A DNA stretch of 64,000 bases from an uncultured Paracoccaceae bacterium (GCA_905182105.1 CAJJAR010000001.1:62001-126000); one strand, 5' to 3'; positions 46,969 through 57,328 are shown, counted from the stretch's first letter. Numbers and translations: made by a program. Notes: generated by a model not told the origin, from the letters alone.

Positions 46969-48157
46969 GTCTAATGTCCCTTGGTTGACCATTTTGGGCT
47001 TGGGCGAAGATGGACCAAATGCCATGACGCCTGCAAGCCTCAAGGCGCTTCAAAGCGCTGAAATCGTTATGGGGGCCGCACGCCATTTATCATTGCTGCC
47101 TGCGATTGATGCTGCGTTGATCACTTGGCCAGTTCCCTTTGCCGATGGTATTGCACAGCTTTTGGAGTTGCGAGGCAAACGCGTTGTCACCTTGGCCTCT
47201 GGCGATCCGTTTTGGTTTGGTGCAGGCAGTGTTTTCGCCCGTCATTTACACCAGGATGAATGGACTTCGATCGCAGGACCCGCGACCTTTTCACTGGCTG
47301 CAGCTCAGATGGGGTGGACGTTAGAAAACACTCTTTGCCTTGGACTACATGCAACACCATTATCGCGTCTGCGCGCACATCTCTCCACAGGTCAGCGGTG
47401 TATCGCGCTTTTGCGCGATGGCGCGGCTGTGCAGGAGCTGAATAGTTACATTTCAAACAACGGTTTTGGCGGCAGTGATTTGACAGTTTTGGAAGCCCTT
47501 GGTGGTCCACGCGAGCGCGTCACCGCGTTTGATCAACTCAGTGAGGTAGTTCAGCATCCAGTATGTGTAGCGATTGATATCAAGGGCAGTGGTCCTGCGA
47601 TCAGCAAAGCATCAGGCAAAGACGATGCGCTATTTGCCAATGATGGGCAGATCACAAAGCGCCCTATTCGTGCCCTCACATTGTCTGCTCTTGCGCCAAA
47701 ATTTGGTGAACACCTTTGGGACCTTGGTACAGGGTCTGGTTCAATTGCCATTGAATGGTTGCTAAGTCATCCATCTGTCACCGCCACTGCAGTAGAAGCA
47801 ATCTCTGAACGTGCCGCACGCGCTGCGCGTAATTCTATGACGTTGGGGGTGGAACGTTTAGACGTTATTACCGCCAAATCAATAGACGTGTTAGACGATC
47901 TACCCGCACCAGACGTTGTGTTTGTTGGCGGTGGTCTAACCCAAGAGTTGCTAGATGCTCTTTGGAATATCATGCCGGTCGGTTGCCGTTTCGTAACAAA
48001 TGCCGTGACCCTAGAATCTGAGGTAATTGTTGCGCAAGCGCATGCCGCCAAAGGCGGTGAGTTGATGCGCATCGAAATCGCCAACTCCAAACCTCTTGGT
48101 ACAAAACGTGGTTGGTCTAGCGCCTATCCCATTGTCCAGTGGAGCGTGACACGATGA
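46967..48157 (+). CDS. cobL: Precorrin-6Y C5,15-methyltransferase (decarboxylating)
   Basis: 396 residues. The N-terminal tetrapyrrole methylase domain begins PWLTILGLGEDGPNAMTPAS. The C-terminal CbiT-type methyltransferase (from about 225) has LWDLGTGSGSIAIEWLL. It adds two methyls and decarboxylates the acetate at C12. Start codon overlaps the divergent cobK start. Confidence 0.96.
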   Translation: MSNVPWLTILGLGEDGPNAMTPASLKALQSAEIVMGAARHLSLLPAIDAALITWPVPFADGIAQLLELRGKRVVTLASGDPFWFGAGSVFARHLHQDEWTSIAGPATFSLAAAQMGWTLENTLCLGLHATPLSRLRAHLSTGQRCIALLRDGAAVQELNSYISNNGFGGSDLTVLEALGGPRERVTAFDQLSEVVQHPVCVAIDIKGSGPAISKASGKDDALFANDGQITKRPIRALTLSALAPKFGEHLWDLGTGSGSIAIEWLLSHPSVTATAVEAISERAARAARNSMTLGVERLDVITAKSIDVLDDLPAPDVVFVGGGLTQELLDALWNIMPVGCRFVTNAVTLESEVIVAQAHAAKGGELMRIEIANSKPLGTKRGWSSAYPIVQWSVTR

Positions 48158-48519
48158 TCGTTGCAGGGTTTGGGTTTCGCAGCAACGCGACCATCGACAG
48201 CTTAACCTCTGCCTTCAGCGAAGCGGGCGTTAACGCGGTAGATGCTATTGCGACGGCCGAAGACAAATCAACAACTGCAGTATTCATTGATTTTGCCGAA
48301 ACAATTGGTGCACCGATCATTTCAATTGACGCGTCTGCGCTAAACCAAATCGAAACCCATACCCAATCAAAAGCCAGCCAAACCCACCGTGACACGGGTA
48401 GCATGGCAGAGGCAGCTGCCCTCGCCGCTTTGAGCAATGACGCAAAGTTGCTGGCACCCCGTTCCATTTCTAATGACCGTATGGCAACCTGTGCCATCGC
48501 CCAAGGATCCAAATCATGA
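48154..48519 (+). CDS. cobE: Cobalamin biosynthesis protein CobE
   Basis: 121 residues from the ATG at 48154, overlapping the cobL stop as [21 protein letters not shown] at the start matches CobE and the CbiG C-terminal domain. Precise role in the aerobic pathway is unclear. Overlaps cobM by four bases. Confidence 0.88.
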   Translation: MIVAGFGFRSNATIDSLTSAFSEAGVNAVDAIATAEDKSTTAVFIDFAETIGAPIISIDASALNQIETHTQSKASQTHRDTGSMAEAAALAALSNDAKLLAPRSISNDRMATCAIAQGSKS

Positions 48520-49310
48520 CTGTACACTTCATTGGCGCAGGCCCCGGTGCCGCTGATCTTTTGACCCTGCGTGGCCGCGACATCATCGCGGCATGCCCTG
48601 TCTGCCTATACGCAGGATCACTGGTTCCACAAGAAATTTTGGGCCACTGCCCTGCCGACGCTAAGATCATTAATACCGCAGCGATGGACCTTGATACCAT
48701 CATCACCACCATAAAAACAGCAACTGAGGCGGGCAAAGACGTGGCGCGTCTGCATTCAGGCGACTTATCTGTATGGTCTGCAATGGGTGAACAAATGCGC
48801 CGTCTGCGCGCTGAAAATATTGCGGTAAGCGTAACACCTGGTGTTCCATCCTTTGCCGCCGCTGCTGCAGCACTGGGCACTGAACTGACATTGCCTGGGT
48901 TGGCGCAATCAGTTGTGTTGACCCGCACACCTGGCCGCGCGTCCTCAATGCCAGAGGGTGAAAGCCTAAAGAACTTTGCCGCCACTGGCGCGACATTGGC
49001 GATCCACCTGTCAATCCAGAACCTTGATACAGTCGTTGCTGACCTTACCCCATCTTATGGTGATGACTGCCCTGTTGCGGTTGTTTACCGCGCCTCATGG
49101 CCAGACGAACAAATCATCCGTGCAACCTTATCCACCATCGCCGCAACGGTCACGCCTGAAATTGCACGTACCGCGTTGATCCTTGTTGGCCCGGCTTTAG
49201 CGGGCGAAGGGTTCGACGAAAGCTGTCTTTACGCGACAGACTATGACCGCCGTTATCGCCCTCAAACCGCTGACAGCCCTTGGGCCAGCTGGAGTCCTGA
49301 CGATGAATAA
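48516..49310 (+). CDS. cobM: Precorrin-4 C11-methyltransferase
   Basis: 264 residues, [20 protein letters not shown] at the start, then [16 protein letters not shown] and [19 protein letters not shown]. It methylates C11 of precorrin-4 to precorrin-5. Confidence 0.97.
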   Translation: MTVHFIGAGPGAADLLTLRGRDIIAACPVCLYAGSLVPQEILGHCPADAKIINTAAMDLDTIITTIKTATEAGKDVARLHSGDLSVWSAMGEQMRRLRAENIAVSVTPGVPSFAAAAAALGTELTLPGLAQSVVLTRTPGRASSMPEGESLKNFAATGATLAIHLSIQNLDTVVADLTPSYGDDCPVAVVYRASWPDEQIIRATLSTIAATVTPEIARTALILVGPALAGEGFDESCLYATDYDRRYRPQTADSPWASWSPDDE

Positions 49311-50616
49311 TATGCCCAAAGGCCTTCTCATTTCTGCACCTAGTTCTGGTACCGGCAAAACAACTGTCATGTTGGGACTGCTGCGTGCTTTGGCAGAAGA
49401 CGGTTTGAACGTTCAGCCCTTCAAAAGTGGTCCTGATTATATTGACCCTGCGTTTCACCGCGCAGCGGCTGGCCGGCCCTCTTTCAACTTTGATACATGG
49501 GCGATGAACCCGTCACTGTTGGGCGCGATTTCAGCTCAAGCTGAAGGATCGGACATCGTAATCGCTGAGGGGTCCATGGGTCTGTATGATGGCGTTGCGA
49601 AACCGGGTGCAACGGGGCACGGAACCAGCGCAGAGACGGCGGCCAAAATGGGCTGGGGCGTGATCCTTGTGATTGATGTAAGTGGTCAAGCACAGTCTGC
49701 GGCGGCAACAGCTTTGGGCTTTGCCAAGTACAATCCCGATCTTAATTTTGCAGGTGTGATCCTAAACCGTGTGGCGTCACCGCGCCACGAACGCCTGACC
49801 CGTTTAGGCATGGAGAAACACGGTATTAAGGTGTTGGGAAGCTTGCCCCGCCGCGGTGATCTTGCGTTGCCTGAACGCCACCTTGGACTAATCCAAGCAG
49901 TGGAACATCCCGACCTTGAAGTGGCGATTTCTGGGTATGCCAACTTCCTGCGTGAGAACGTGGATTTAGAAGCCATCAAAGCCACAGCCACAGGTGGCGA
50001 TCGATTGCCGGCAGGCAAACTACCTAAACCACCTGCGCAACGCATTGCGTTGGCACAAGACGCGGCATTCTCATTCACCTACCCGCACCTAGTTGCTGGA
50101 TGGCGGGCGCATGGGGCGGAAATCATTCCGTTCTCACCACTTGCCGATGAAGCACCTGACACAAAGGCCAATCTAGTTTGGTTGCCGGGTGGATACCCAG
50201 AATTGCACGCAGGTCCGTTGGCAGCAGCTTCTAACTTTCGCAAAGCGATGATGGAACACGCCAAAACACGTCCTGTGCACGGGGAATGTGGCGGCTACAT
50301 GGCGTTGGGTAAAGCCTTGGTCGACAAGGAAGGCAACAGTCACGAAATGCTAGGCCTTCTTGGCCTTGTCACCAGCTATGAAAAACGCAAGTTCCACCTT
50401 GGCTACCGCAAAGCGCATTTGATTGCACCAATGCCTGGGTTTGCCACGGGTGAAGCATTGCGTGGCCATGAGTTCCATTATTCCACCATTGTAGAGGAAC
50501 CTGATGCACCTCTGGCCGAAGTCTTGGACGCAGAAGGCAACCCAGTTCCAGAAACCGGCTCCACCAATGGCAACGTCACGGGCACCTTCTTTCACCTGAT
50601 TGCAGAGGCCAGCTAA
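49303..50616 (+). CDS. cobB: Cobyrinate/hydrogenobyrinate a,c-diamide synthase
   Basis: 437 residues from the ATG at 49303, which overlaps the end of cobM; ATG 49312 is also possible. ATP site [11 protein letters not shown] near residue 11-21, then [13 protein letters not shown]. The C-terminal class I glutaminase has [11 protein letters not shown] with the nucleophile Cys. It amidates the a and c side chains before cobalt insertion. Confidence 0.96.
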   Translation: MNNMPKGLLISAPSSGTGKTTVMLGLLRALAEDGLNVQPFKSGPDYIDPAFHRAAAGRPSFNFDTWAMNPSLLGAISAQAEGSDIVIAEGSMGLYDGVAKPGATGHGTSAETAAKMGWGVILVIDVSGQAQSAAATALGFAKYNPDLNFAGVILNRVASPRHERLTRLGMEKHGIKVLGSLPRRGDLALPERHLGLIQAVEHPDLEVAISGYANFLRENVDLEAIKATATGGDRLPAGKLPKPPAQRIALAQDAAFSFTYPHLVAGWRAHGAEIIPFSPLADEAPDTKANLVWLPGGYPELHAGPLAAASNFRKAMMEHAKTRPVHGECGGYMALGKALVDKEGNSHEMLGLLGLVTSYEKRKFHLGYRKAHLIAPMPGFATGEALRGHEFHYSTIVEEPDAPLAEVLDAEGNPVPETGSTNGNVTGTFFHLIAEAS

Positions 50617-51348
50617 ATGACCGGTTTTGTAAGCTTCGTCGGCTCTGGGCCCGGCGATCCTGAATTGCTCACTTTGAAAGCGGTGGACCGTTTGAAGACA
50701 GCAGATGCTGTTTTGTTTGATGACCTGTCGTCCGGTCCTATTCTGTTACATGCTGGCAAGGGTGCCGATTTGGTCGGCGTTGGGAAACGTGCAGGCCGCG
50801 CATCCCCCAAGCAAAGCCATGTCAGTCAATTGTTGGTTGAGTATGCGCAAACAGGCGCTCGTGTTGTCCGTCTCAAAAGTGGCGATGGCGGAATGTTTGG
50901 GCGCCTTGAGGAAGAGATTGTAGCGCTGCGTGAAGCGGGCATTCCTTATGAAATCATTCCCGGCATTCCATCAGCCTGTGCCGCTGCGGCCGCCGCCGGC
51001 ATTCCCCTAACCCGCCGAATGACGGCACGTCGTGTTCAGTTCGTAACTGGGCACGATGTGGACGGCACTTTACCTGATGATGCAAATCTTGTGGCACTTG
51101 CCGATCCTATGGCAACAACCGTGGTGTTCATGGGTAAACGGACGTTTCCGGCCTTGCTTAAGAAATTGATCGCGCATGGTTTGCCACATGACACACCCGC
51201 CCTTTTGGCCGAAGCGGTCAGCACACCGGAACAGTCGTTAAAGCGCACAACGGTTTCTGAATTGGCAAAGGAACTTCAGGCAGAGTTTTCACCGAACCCA
51301 GCCCTGATCCTATACGGTCCTTTGGCGACAGATTACGACGATGGATAA
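50617..51348 (+). CDS. cobA: Uroporphyrinogen-III C-methyltransferase
   Basis: 243 residues, VGSGPGDPELLTLKAVDRLK, RLKSGDGGMFGRLEEE and GIPLTRRMTARRVQF. It makes precorrin-2, the branch point to cobalamin and siroheme. Start directly behind the cobB stop; stop overlaps cobF by eight bases. Confidence 0.96.
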   Translation: MTGFVSFVGSGPGDPELLTLKAVDRLKTADAVLFDDLSSGPILLHAGKGADLVGVGKRAGRASPKQSHVSQLLVEYAQTGARVVRLKSGDGGMFGRLEEEIVALREAGIPYEIIPGIPSACAAAAAAGIPLTRRMTARRVQFVTGHDVDGTLPDDANLVALADPMATTVVFMGKRTFPALLKKLIAHGLPHDTPALLAEAVSTPEQSLKRTTVSELAKELQAEFSPNPALILYGPLATDYDDG

Positions 51349-52081
51349 CCTGACACTCATCGGTATCGGGACCGGAAATCCTGACCACCTTACATTTGAA
51401 GGCGCACGCGCAATCCAAGAGGCGACAACGATTCTGATCCCCCGCAAGGGCGGTGAAAAATCCGACCTTGCTGATCTGCGCCGTCAGATTGTTGAGAAGG
51501 TTGTGGTGGGCAATGGCCAACAAATTATCGAATTTGATCTGCCCGTGCGTAAATCAGATGGTGACTATTTGGAAAACGTGGATCTGTGGCATGATGCAAT
51601 CGCGGATGCGTGGATCAAGGCCGCAGGTAACACTGAACGCGCGGCGTTGTTGATCTGGGGCGACCCATCGCTTTATGACAGTTCGCTGCGTATTGCCTCG
51701 CGTCTCAAACCCTACCCAAAGGTACGCGTCGTTGCGGGGATCACAACACTTCAAGTTTTGACTGCAGCCCACGCAATCCCTGTGAATGAAATAGGGGCAC
51801 CCTTTGTTGTGACCACGGGGCGACAGTTACGCGAGAATGGTTGGCCCAAAGGTGCTGACAGCGCCATTTTTATGCTCGATGGCAACTGCGCATTTCAAAC
51901 GCTGAATGGTGCAGATTTTGATATCTGGTGGGGCGCGTATCTAGGGATGGAGAATCAAATCATCCGCTCTGGCCCGCTTGATCTTGTCAAAGACGAGATC
52001 ATTTCGGCCCGTGCGGAAGCGCGCGCCGCACATGGATGGATCATGGATGCATACTTATTGCGCCGTAAACGGCCAGAATAG
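51341..52081 (+). CDS. cobF: Precorrin-6A synthase (deacetylating)
   Basis: 246 residues with LIGIGTGNPDHLTFEGARAI and LLIWGDPSLYDSSLRIASRL. It methylates C1 and removes the acetyl group released in ring contraction, a step specific to the aerobic pathway. Last gene of the operon; a second riboswitch follows. Confidence 0.96.
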   Translation: MDNLTLIGIGTGNPDHLTFEGARAIQEATTILIPRKGGEKSDLADLRRQIVEKVVVGNGQQIIEFDLPVRKSDGDYLENVDLWHDAIADAWIKAAGNTERAALLIWGDPSLYDSSLRIASRLKPYPKVRVVAGITTLQVLTAAHAIPVNEIGAPFVVTTGRQLRENGWPKGADSAIFMLDGNCAFQTLNGADFDIWWGAYLGMENQIIRSGPLDLVKDEIISARAEARAAHGWIMDAYLLRRKRPE

Positions 52082-52138
52082 CCTCCGAGATTAAGTTGTC
52101 CCTTGTGCGACTCACAGATGGGGTTGTAGACGTAAAGG

Positions 52139-52318
52139 GCTTGGTGTTTGTCGGTTTTGTCGATGAACGAAGAGGGAATTGGGTTAGGTTTAAGTCAACC
52201 AAATCCCAGGCCGCCCCCGCGACTGTATGCGAAGAGCGGGTTTCGAATTTGCCACTCACCCTATTTGGTGGGGAAGGTCGAAGCCACGTGATGAGACGCA
52301 AGCCAGGAGACCTGCCGG
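52139..52318 (+). promoter_or_regulatory. Cobalamin riboswitch upstream of cbtB-cbtA
   Basis: Conserved blocks: GGTGTTTGTCGG near 52143, AGAGGGAA near 52171-52178, GCCGCCCCCGCGACTG near 52210-52226, and the B12 box GCCAGGAGACCTGCC at 52302-52316. It should repress the cobalt-uptake genes when adenosylcobalamin is plentiful. cbtB starts about 50 bases downstream. Confidence 0.93.
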
Positions 52319-52366
52319 GCTGAAACGTAATTAAATCTGTCGGGTGTGACAGTAAGGAGAAGACCA

Positions 52367-52555
52367 ATGAAGACGACTGCAGCAACTATGACCTTAGAAG
52401 ATCAGGCATCAGCCAGCCGCACAGGTTTGGCGTCTGCATTTTTCGCATTGATTCTTGGCGTAGGCATCATTGCCGTCACTGGCCACGTTCAAGCAGCAGC
52501 ATTGCACGATGCTGCACACGACGTGCGTCACGCAACTGGCTTCCCCTGCCACTAA
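52367..52555 (+). CDS. cbtB: CbtB, small cobalt transporter subunit
   Basis: 62 residues from the ATG at 52367, with AAGGAGA upstream. One transmembrane helix (about 20-46) is followed by a His-rich tail (LHDAAHDVRHATGFPCH) that should bind metal. It precedes cbtA by one base, as usual for this transporter pair. Confidence 0.93.
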   Translation: MKTTAATMTLEDQASASRTGLASAFFALILGVGIIAVTGHVQAAALHDAAHDVRHATGFPCH

Positions 52556-52556
52556 A

Positions 52557-53237
52557 ATGTTTGCACGCATTGTAACCAGCGCATTGTTCGCTGGTGCTAC
52601 AGCTGGGTTGTTGATCGCCCTGTTGCAGTATGCGTTTGTGCAACCTGTTTTATTGCATGCTGAACTTTATGAAACTGGCAACTTGGTGCATTTTGGTGCT
52701 GCTCCTATTTCGGCAATTCAAGACGTGAGTGGGTTTGATCCCATGCGCGACCTCCTATCTGTTTTGTTCACCATGCTGACCTACTGCGGTTATGCGATGA
52801 TCCTTGTGGCGCTTATGGGCGTCGCAGAGGAACGTGGTGCCGACATCACACTGCGCAACGGCATGATCTGGGGCCTTATGGGCTTCATCGCAGCGCACCT
52901 TGCACCTGCCTTTTCATTGCCCCCAGAGGTCCCAGGTGTTGCGGCCGCCGATGTGTTGTTGCGCCAGTACTGGTGGTTTGCGACTGTTGCGACAGCTGCA
53001 ATCGCGATGTGGTTGATCGCCTTCCACTTCACGATGGTTGGCCTTGGCGCTGCGATTGTGCTGCTTCTGCTGCCCCACATCATTGGTGCACCACAACCCG
53101 CTGAATTCACAGGCCCCGTTCCAACAGAAATCGGTGCGTTGTTTGCTTCTCGTGCACTGAGTGTCGGATTGGCTGCTTGGGTCATCCTCGGTGCATTCTG
53201 TGCATACTTTTGGACCAAAGAAGGCGAAGTGGCTTAA
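52557..53237 (+). CDS. cbtA: CbtA, cobalt transporter integral membrane subunit
   Basis: 226 residues from the ATG at 52557, one base after the cbtB stop; an overlapping longer frame is not supported. About five transmembrane helices, FARIVTSALFAGATAGLLIA and then ALMGVAEERGADITLRNG. The family is predicted to import cobalt and is regulated by B12 riboswitches in many bacteria; direct transport evidence is limited. Confidence 0.92.
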   Translation: MFARIVTSALFAGATAGLLIALLQYAFVQPVLLHAELYETGNLVHFGAAPISAIQDVSGFDPMRDLLSVLFTMLTYCGYAMILVALMGVAEERGADITLRNGMIWGLMGFIAAHLAPAFSLPPEVPGVAAADVLLRQYWWFATVATAAIAMWLIAFHFTMVGLGAAIVLLLLPHIIGAPQPAEFTGPVPTEIGALFASRALSVGLAAWVILGAFCAYFWTKEGEVA

Positions 53238-53273
53238 CCACCGCTTCCCACTTTCTCAAACAGGAAAAACTAC

Positions 53274-53759
53274 ATGGATCGTAGACTTTCAATGCTCCTG
53301 ATCGGTTTGGTCTTTGGTGGCGGCATCGGGTTCACAATTGCGGCTGGTAATGGTGTTACGTTTGACGGCCATGATCACGCGACTGGACACAATGGCGATG
53401 GCCACGATCATTCAGCAGTCAAATCAATCGACCTACCTGCAAGTGATGCAGCCCCAACACTTGCTGTGCAGGTGTTCAAAGATCCAGCGTCTGGCTGGAA
53501 CCTCCAGATTCAGAAAACTAACTTTACCTTCGCTCCCCAAAACGCCAGCACGGCTGATGTGACAGGCGAGGGCCATGCGCATCTCTATGTGAACGGTGAT
53601 AAAGTCGCACGAATCTATGCAGATTGGTTCCACATAGATCACTTGCCCGAAGGTGATGTGTTGGTCGAAGTGGCGCTGAACGCAAACAACCACAGCCAAC
53701 TTAGCGTTGATGGCGTTCCGTTGCGGGTCAATATTCAGGTCATGAACACAACAGATTAA
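53274..53759 (+). CDS. Histidine-rich exported protein, candidate cobalt-binding partner of CbtAB
   Basis: 161 residues. An N-terminal helix (about 5-25) serves as signal or anchor. It is followed by a His/Asp cluster (His 33, 35, 39, 44, 46) and a beta-rich domain with EGHAHLYVNGDKVARIYADW and FHIDHLPEGDVLVEVALNAN. It follows cbtA by 36 bases, behind the same riboswitch. I do not recognise a named family. Location should be periplasmic. A role in binding cobalt for CbtA is inference. It converges with the next DUF1636 gene, with stops overlapping. Confidence 0.75.
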   Translation: MDRRLSMLLIGLVFGGGIGFTIAAGNGVTFDGHDHATGHNGDGHDHSAVKSIDLPASDAAPTLAVQVFKDPASGWNLQIQKTNFTFAPQNASTADVTGEGHAHLYVNGDKVARIYADWFHIDHLPEGDVLVEVALNANNHSQLSVDGVPLRVNIQVMNTTD

Positions 53760-54118
53760 TCCATCGTTGGGATACGGGCGCGCAAGCGATTACGTAACTC
53801 TCCCAATGAGCGAGCATCTTCAATCCAGCCCTTCTTTAGCTCAAGAAACAACTGACACAGCTTAACGATTTCCGTTTCAGACGCTTTGATATCCAACCCA
53901 TCAAAAACATAGGTGCCACGCTTTTCGCCCTGAAGCGAGATGTTCACGGCATGGACGCATCCACCAAGGCATGGCGTTGCCTCCACTTCTATATGATCAC
54001 CGAGCCCAGCAAGCTTGATCGCACTGCGCAATGTTGCACAGTCTTGGCGTGCGGTAACATCACTCTCGCGTTCGCATGTGGCGCAAACCAATAAGCGGTT
54101 CACTGGTTTTTGTGTCAT
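53756..54118 (-). CDS. Second DUF1636 family cysteine-rich protein
   Basis: 120 residues. LLVCATCERESD near the start and ATPCLGGCVHAVNISL hold four cysteines (CxxC and CxxxC), the layout of thioredoxin-like [2Fe-2S] proteins. It resembles the DUF1636 protein at 38266 but is shorter, with a different C-terminal half. It is not behind a riboswitch of its own. Function unknown; the place next to cbtBA suggests cobalt or corrin metabolism. Confidence 0.8.
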   Translation of the reverse strand: MTQKPVNRLLVCATCERESDVTARQDCATLRSAIKLAGLGDHIEVEATPCLGGCVHAVNISLQGEKRGTYVFDGLDIKASETEIVKLCQLFLELKKGWIEDARSLGELRNRLRARIPTMD

Positions 54119-54157
54119 AACCCATCCTCTGTCATATTACGTTGAAGGCTAGGGTAA

Positions 54158-54180
54158 TTGAAATATCAGGGCAATTTCAA
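54158..54180. repeat. Inverted repeat TTGAAAT/ATTTCAA upstream of the second DUF1636 gene
   Basis: TTGAAAT (54158-54164) and ATTTCAA (54174-54180) are perfectly inverted with a nine-base spacer, 40 bases upstream of the DUF1636 start. It may be an operator for that gene or an end structure for glk. Confidence 0.35.
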
Positions 54181-54214
54181 AACATACATCCATACCCATC
54201 ACGTAAAGATCGAC

Positions 54215-55129
54215 TTAAGCCCGTGATTGAGCGTACCTCGCACAGCCATATAACGCTGCGTTATCTTCAGTTATCACGTACAGTGGAACCTGGCCAAAAC
54301 GACCAGAGAAGGTTTCATCTTTGCCAGCTTCGGCAGCGATTGCTTTGGCCGCAGTTTCCGAATTCATAATCGCGCGTGCCACGCTGCCATTAAAATATAG
54401 ACCGGCAAAAGGCATATATTGGAATGCCATTTCCCCACAGAACAAGCCCAAGGCCTTCGCGAAAAGAGCGACCGTCTGAGCACCCTCTTCATTTGTTAGT
54501 GCCGTGATTTGTGCCGGATTCGTTTCCTTGAAACCAAGTGCAACATGCAACGCAGCGAGCCCGTCACCTGAAAACAACGCTTCAACTTTGTGGAAGCTGC
54601 TGGCCTTGTCGCCAACCGCGACGCGCAAAACTTCCATAACGCTGCTTGGTAGGCTCGCGTGACCCAACTCGGCTTCAATCACGTGGCCCGCGTGGCACAT
54701 GCTGACGTTAAACCCTGTGGCGATGCCCGCAACAAGAGCTTGATCGCCATGCGGTTTACCACCACTAATTTGCTTCACAACATGGTCAGGTAACACGTCT
54801 AATGCATAGCCAAGCGCAACCAAATCATTCAAAAGATGTGCTCGCTCAAGGCCCAAAGATTGCGCCAATACCTCTGTGTCAAACTCCCAATCGCCGTTAG
54901 TCAGCTCACCTTTTCCAGCGGAAACAGGCCCAGCAATCGCGATACAAATTGAACTTGGCTTTGGCCCGACCAAAGCTGCAAAATACTCTTGGGCTGCCTC
55001 AACGAAGCAATCAACATCCGCATTTGAGTACCTGATAAAACTCTCTGCTATAATGCCATTAGCGTCAGCCAAAGCAAATCTTGTATTTGTTCCGCCAACG
55101 TCAGCTACGAGTGTTAGATCGTTTGTCAT
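54215..55129 (-). CDS. glk: Glucokinase
   Basis: 304 residues of the bacterial Glk family, not ROK. DVGGTNTRFALAD near the start is the phosphate-binding motif, AIAGPVSAGKGELTNGDWEF follows, and HLLNDLVALGYAL carries the catalytic Asp. EALFSGDGLAAL is also typical. It phosphorylates glucose with ATP. Its start overlaps the ATPase stop as TAATG, so it belongs to the sugar ABC operon. Confidence 0.93.
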   Translation of the reverse strand: MTNDLTLVADVGGTNTRFALADANGIIAESFIRYSNADVDCFVEAAQEYFAALVGPKPSSICIAIAGPVSAGKGELTNGDWEFDTEVLAQSLGLERAHLLNDLVALGYALDVLPDHVVKQISGGKPHGDQALVAGIATGFNVSMCHAGHVIEAELGHASLPSSVMEVLRVAVGDKASSFHKVEALFSGDGLAALHVALGFKETNPAQITALTNEEGAQTVALFAKALGLFCGEMAFQYMPFAGLYFNGSVARAIMNSETAAKAIAAEAGKDETFSGRFGQVPLYVITEDNAALYGCARYAQSRA

Positions 55130-55890
55130 TAGGCTTCTTTTTGATGAGGGTGTTTACCGAGAATAATCATGCTCAATAGATCATCATCGGTGACAGAGTC
55201 CACATCAACTGTCCCAACCAATTTACCATTTTTCATAACCGAGGCACGATCGCATAGGGTCATCACATCATGGATGTCGTGACTGATTAGGAAAATCCCA
55301 ATACCCTCGGCTTTTAGTTTTTGAATCAGTTCGGAAACCATCTGAGTTTCATGTGGTCCAAGGGCTGCCGTTGGTTCGTCCATGATCAGGATTTGCGCGT
55401 TGAAATATACAGCGCGAGCAATGGCAACTGATTGGCGTTGCCCACCAGAAAGCGCCGAAACTGGGTCGTTAAACTTTTGGAAGTTTGGGTTCAGCCGCGC
55501 CATGATTTCGCGTGCTTCTGCTTCCATCGCATCATCATCGACCAAACCAAATGGCGTCACCAATTCACGTCCCAAGAACAGGTTGCTGGCGGTGTCCAAG
55601 TTATCGGCCAAAGCCAACGTCTGATAGATTGTTTCGATGTTATAGCTACGTGCATCACGTGGGTTTCTGATCTCAGCTTTTTCGCCGTTGATCAGTATTT
55701 CGCCCGAATCCATTGCATAGGCACCCGATAGGATTTTGATCAGCGTAGATTTACCCGCACCATTGTGCCCAAGCAAGCCCACTACTTCGCCAGGATGAAG
55801 TTCAACGCTGACGTGGTCCACGGCATGAACGCCGCCAAAAGAGATGCAGATGTCGCGCATTTCGACGAGGGGTGTGTTTGTATTACTCAT
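55129..55890 (-). CDS. Sugar ABC transporter ATP-binding protein (XylG/FrcA type, single ABC domain)
   Basis: 253 residues from the ATG at 55890 with GAGGA upstream. Walker [10 protein letters not shown] (41-49), signature [14 protein letters not shown], Walker [12 protein letters not shown], switch His in LISHDIHDV. It has one nucleotide-binding domain and not the two of E. coli XylG, so it probably works as a dimer. It lies between permease and glk. Confidence 0.93.
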   Translation of the reverse strand: MSNTNTPLVEMRDICISFGGVHAVDHVSVELHPGEVVGLLGHNGAGKSTLIKILSGAYAMDSGEILINGEKAEIRNPRDARSYNIETIYQTLALADNLDTASNLFLGRELVTPFGLVDDDAMEAEAREIMARLNPNFQKFNDPVSALSGGQRQSVAIARAVYFNAQILIMDEPTAALGPHETQMVSELIQKLKAEGIGIFLISHDIHDVMTLCDRASVMKNGKLVGTVDVDSVTDDDLLSMIILGKHPHQKEA

Positions 55891-55901
55891 AACTGTTGTC
55901 C

Positions 55902-57239
55902 TCACTTCGCGCTTTTGCGGTAAAGATTGTCGAGATAGACGGCAAAGACCAAGACAGCGCCGACAACGATTTGTTGGATGGCTGCGTCAAATCCAATCAG
56001 CACCATTCCAGTTTGTAACGACTGCATCACCAGGGCTCCCAGAACCGCACCATAAATTGTGCCTATACCACCTGCTAAAGACGTGCCGCCAATAACGGCC
56101 GCTGCGATCACATACAGCTCATCCAATGTACCCAGTGCGTTTGTTGCAGACCCCAAACGGGCCGAAGCAACAACCGCGGACAAGCCTGTGAGAAACCCCA
56201 TCAATGCAAAGATTTTAACAGTCATCCATTTGGTGTTGATACCCGACAGTGTTGCCGCCTCTGGGTTGCCCCCGATTGCGTAGACATAGCGACCAAAGCG
56301 TGTTCGCTGCATCAGTATCGTCATGCAAATAACCACAACAACTAAGATCAAAACTGGGATCGCAAAACCGTGGCTGATGAACAAACCTTCTGCTGGAACT
56401 TCGATGCCCGTTTCCGCGACATAGCGTTTCACGATGCCCTTGGGCCAAGGGTATGAATTTACCAATAAGACAGAACCGATAACCGCAGCACAGCTGATAC
56501 CACCAATGAAATAATCAGCCCAAACTGAGCGCATGACAAAACCAAAGCGTGTGCGTTGTTTGCGACTGTTCAAAACCATCACCACAACTGCGATGCAGCC
56601 CAATGCACCAACGATCCAGCTACCAACTTCGCCAACGGCACCGTAGGGTCCACCACCCAGCAATTTGAATGTTTGATCGACGGGGGAAATTGTTTCACCA
56701 CTTGTGATTAGGAAGGCAACGCCGCGCCACACCAGCAAACCACCAAGGGTCACGATAAAGGCAGGGATGGCTCGGTATGCTATTAGCCAACCGTGGATTG
56801 CGCCAACAAAGGTACCTGCAATCATGCCAGCAATAACGGCGATGATCCAGATCATTGGATGCCCAACCCCCATTAACGGCGGCAAAACGTAAACTTGGGT
56901 CACTCCCATGACGACTGCACAAAAACCCAAGACAGAGCCAACAGACAAGTCAATGTGGCGAGTTACAATTACCAGAACCATACCACAGGCCATAATCCCG
57001 ATCGAAGATGTTTGAACCGAAAGATTCCAAAGGTTGCGCGGAGTTAGGAACGCACCGAAACCGTTAAATACTGCACCGTAAACATGGAAGCCGATCCAGA
57101 TCAGTGCAAGTGCACCCAACATCCCAAGCAGTCTTGTGTCGAGTTCAGTCGCCTTTAGAAAGCGAGCCAATGGACCACCTTTATCTTGAGGCGGTAGGCC
57201 ATGCGGTGGCGCAGTTTTGGTTTCAGTTGTGTTGCTCAT
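55902..57239 (-). CDS. xylH: Sugar ABC transporter permease (XylH type)
   Basis: 445 residues from the ATG at 57239 (or 449 from 57251). About 12 hydrophobic segments with the ribose/xylose permease features [39 protein letters not shown] and [20 protein letters not shown]. It forms the membrane channel of the importer. Confidence 0.92.
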   Translation of the reverse strand: MSNTTETKTAPPHGLPPQDKGGPLARFLKATELDTRLLGMLGALALIWIGFHVYGAVFNGFGAFLTPRNLWNLSVQTSSIGIMACGMVLVIVTRHIDLSVGSVLGFCAVVMGVTQVYVLPPLMGVGHPMIWIIAVIAGMIAGTFVGAIHGWLIAYRAIPAFIVTLGGLLVWRGVAFLITSGETISPVDQTFKLLGGGPYGAVGEVGSWIVGALGCIAVVVMVLNSRKQRTRFGFVMRSVWADYFIGGISCAAVIGSVLLVNSYPWPKGIVKRYVAETGIEVPAEGLFISHGFAIPVLILVVVVICMTILMQRTRFGRYVYAIGGNPEAATLSGINTKWMTVKIFALMGFLTGLSAVVASARLGSATNALGTLDELYVIAAAVIGGTSLAGGIGTIYGAVLGALVMQSLQTGMVLIGFDAAIQQIVVGAVLVFAVYLDNLYRKSAK

Positions 57240-57328
57240 GTCGATATCCAATGTACGGTCACGCGCATCTTACACCACAAAAGTGCAGCGACGAAGGGCG
57301 GCGTCAGAATGTTAGAGAATTAGGTAAT

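Noticed and set aside
46967-47043. Longer N terminus for cobK reaching 47043
   Set aside because: The extra 25 residues are unlike CobK, lie inside cobL, and a good Shine-Dalgarno serves the ATG at 46968.
52470-52556. N-terminal extension of cbtA over cbtB
   Set aside because: It would read cbtB in another frame; the ATG at 52557 gives the usual CbtA N terminus.
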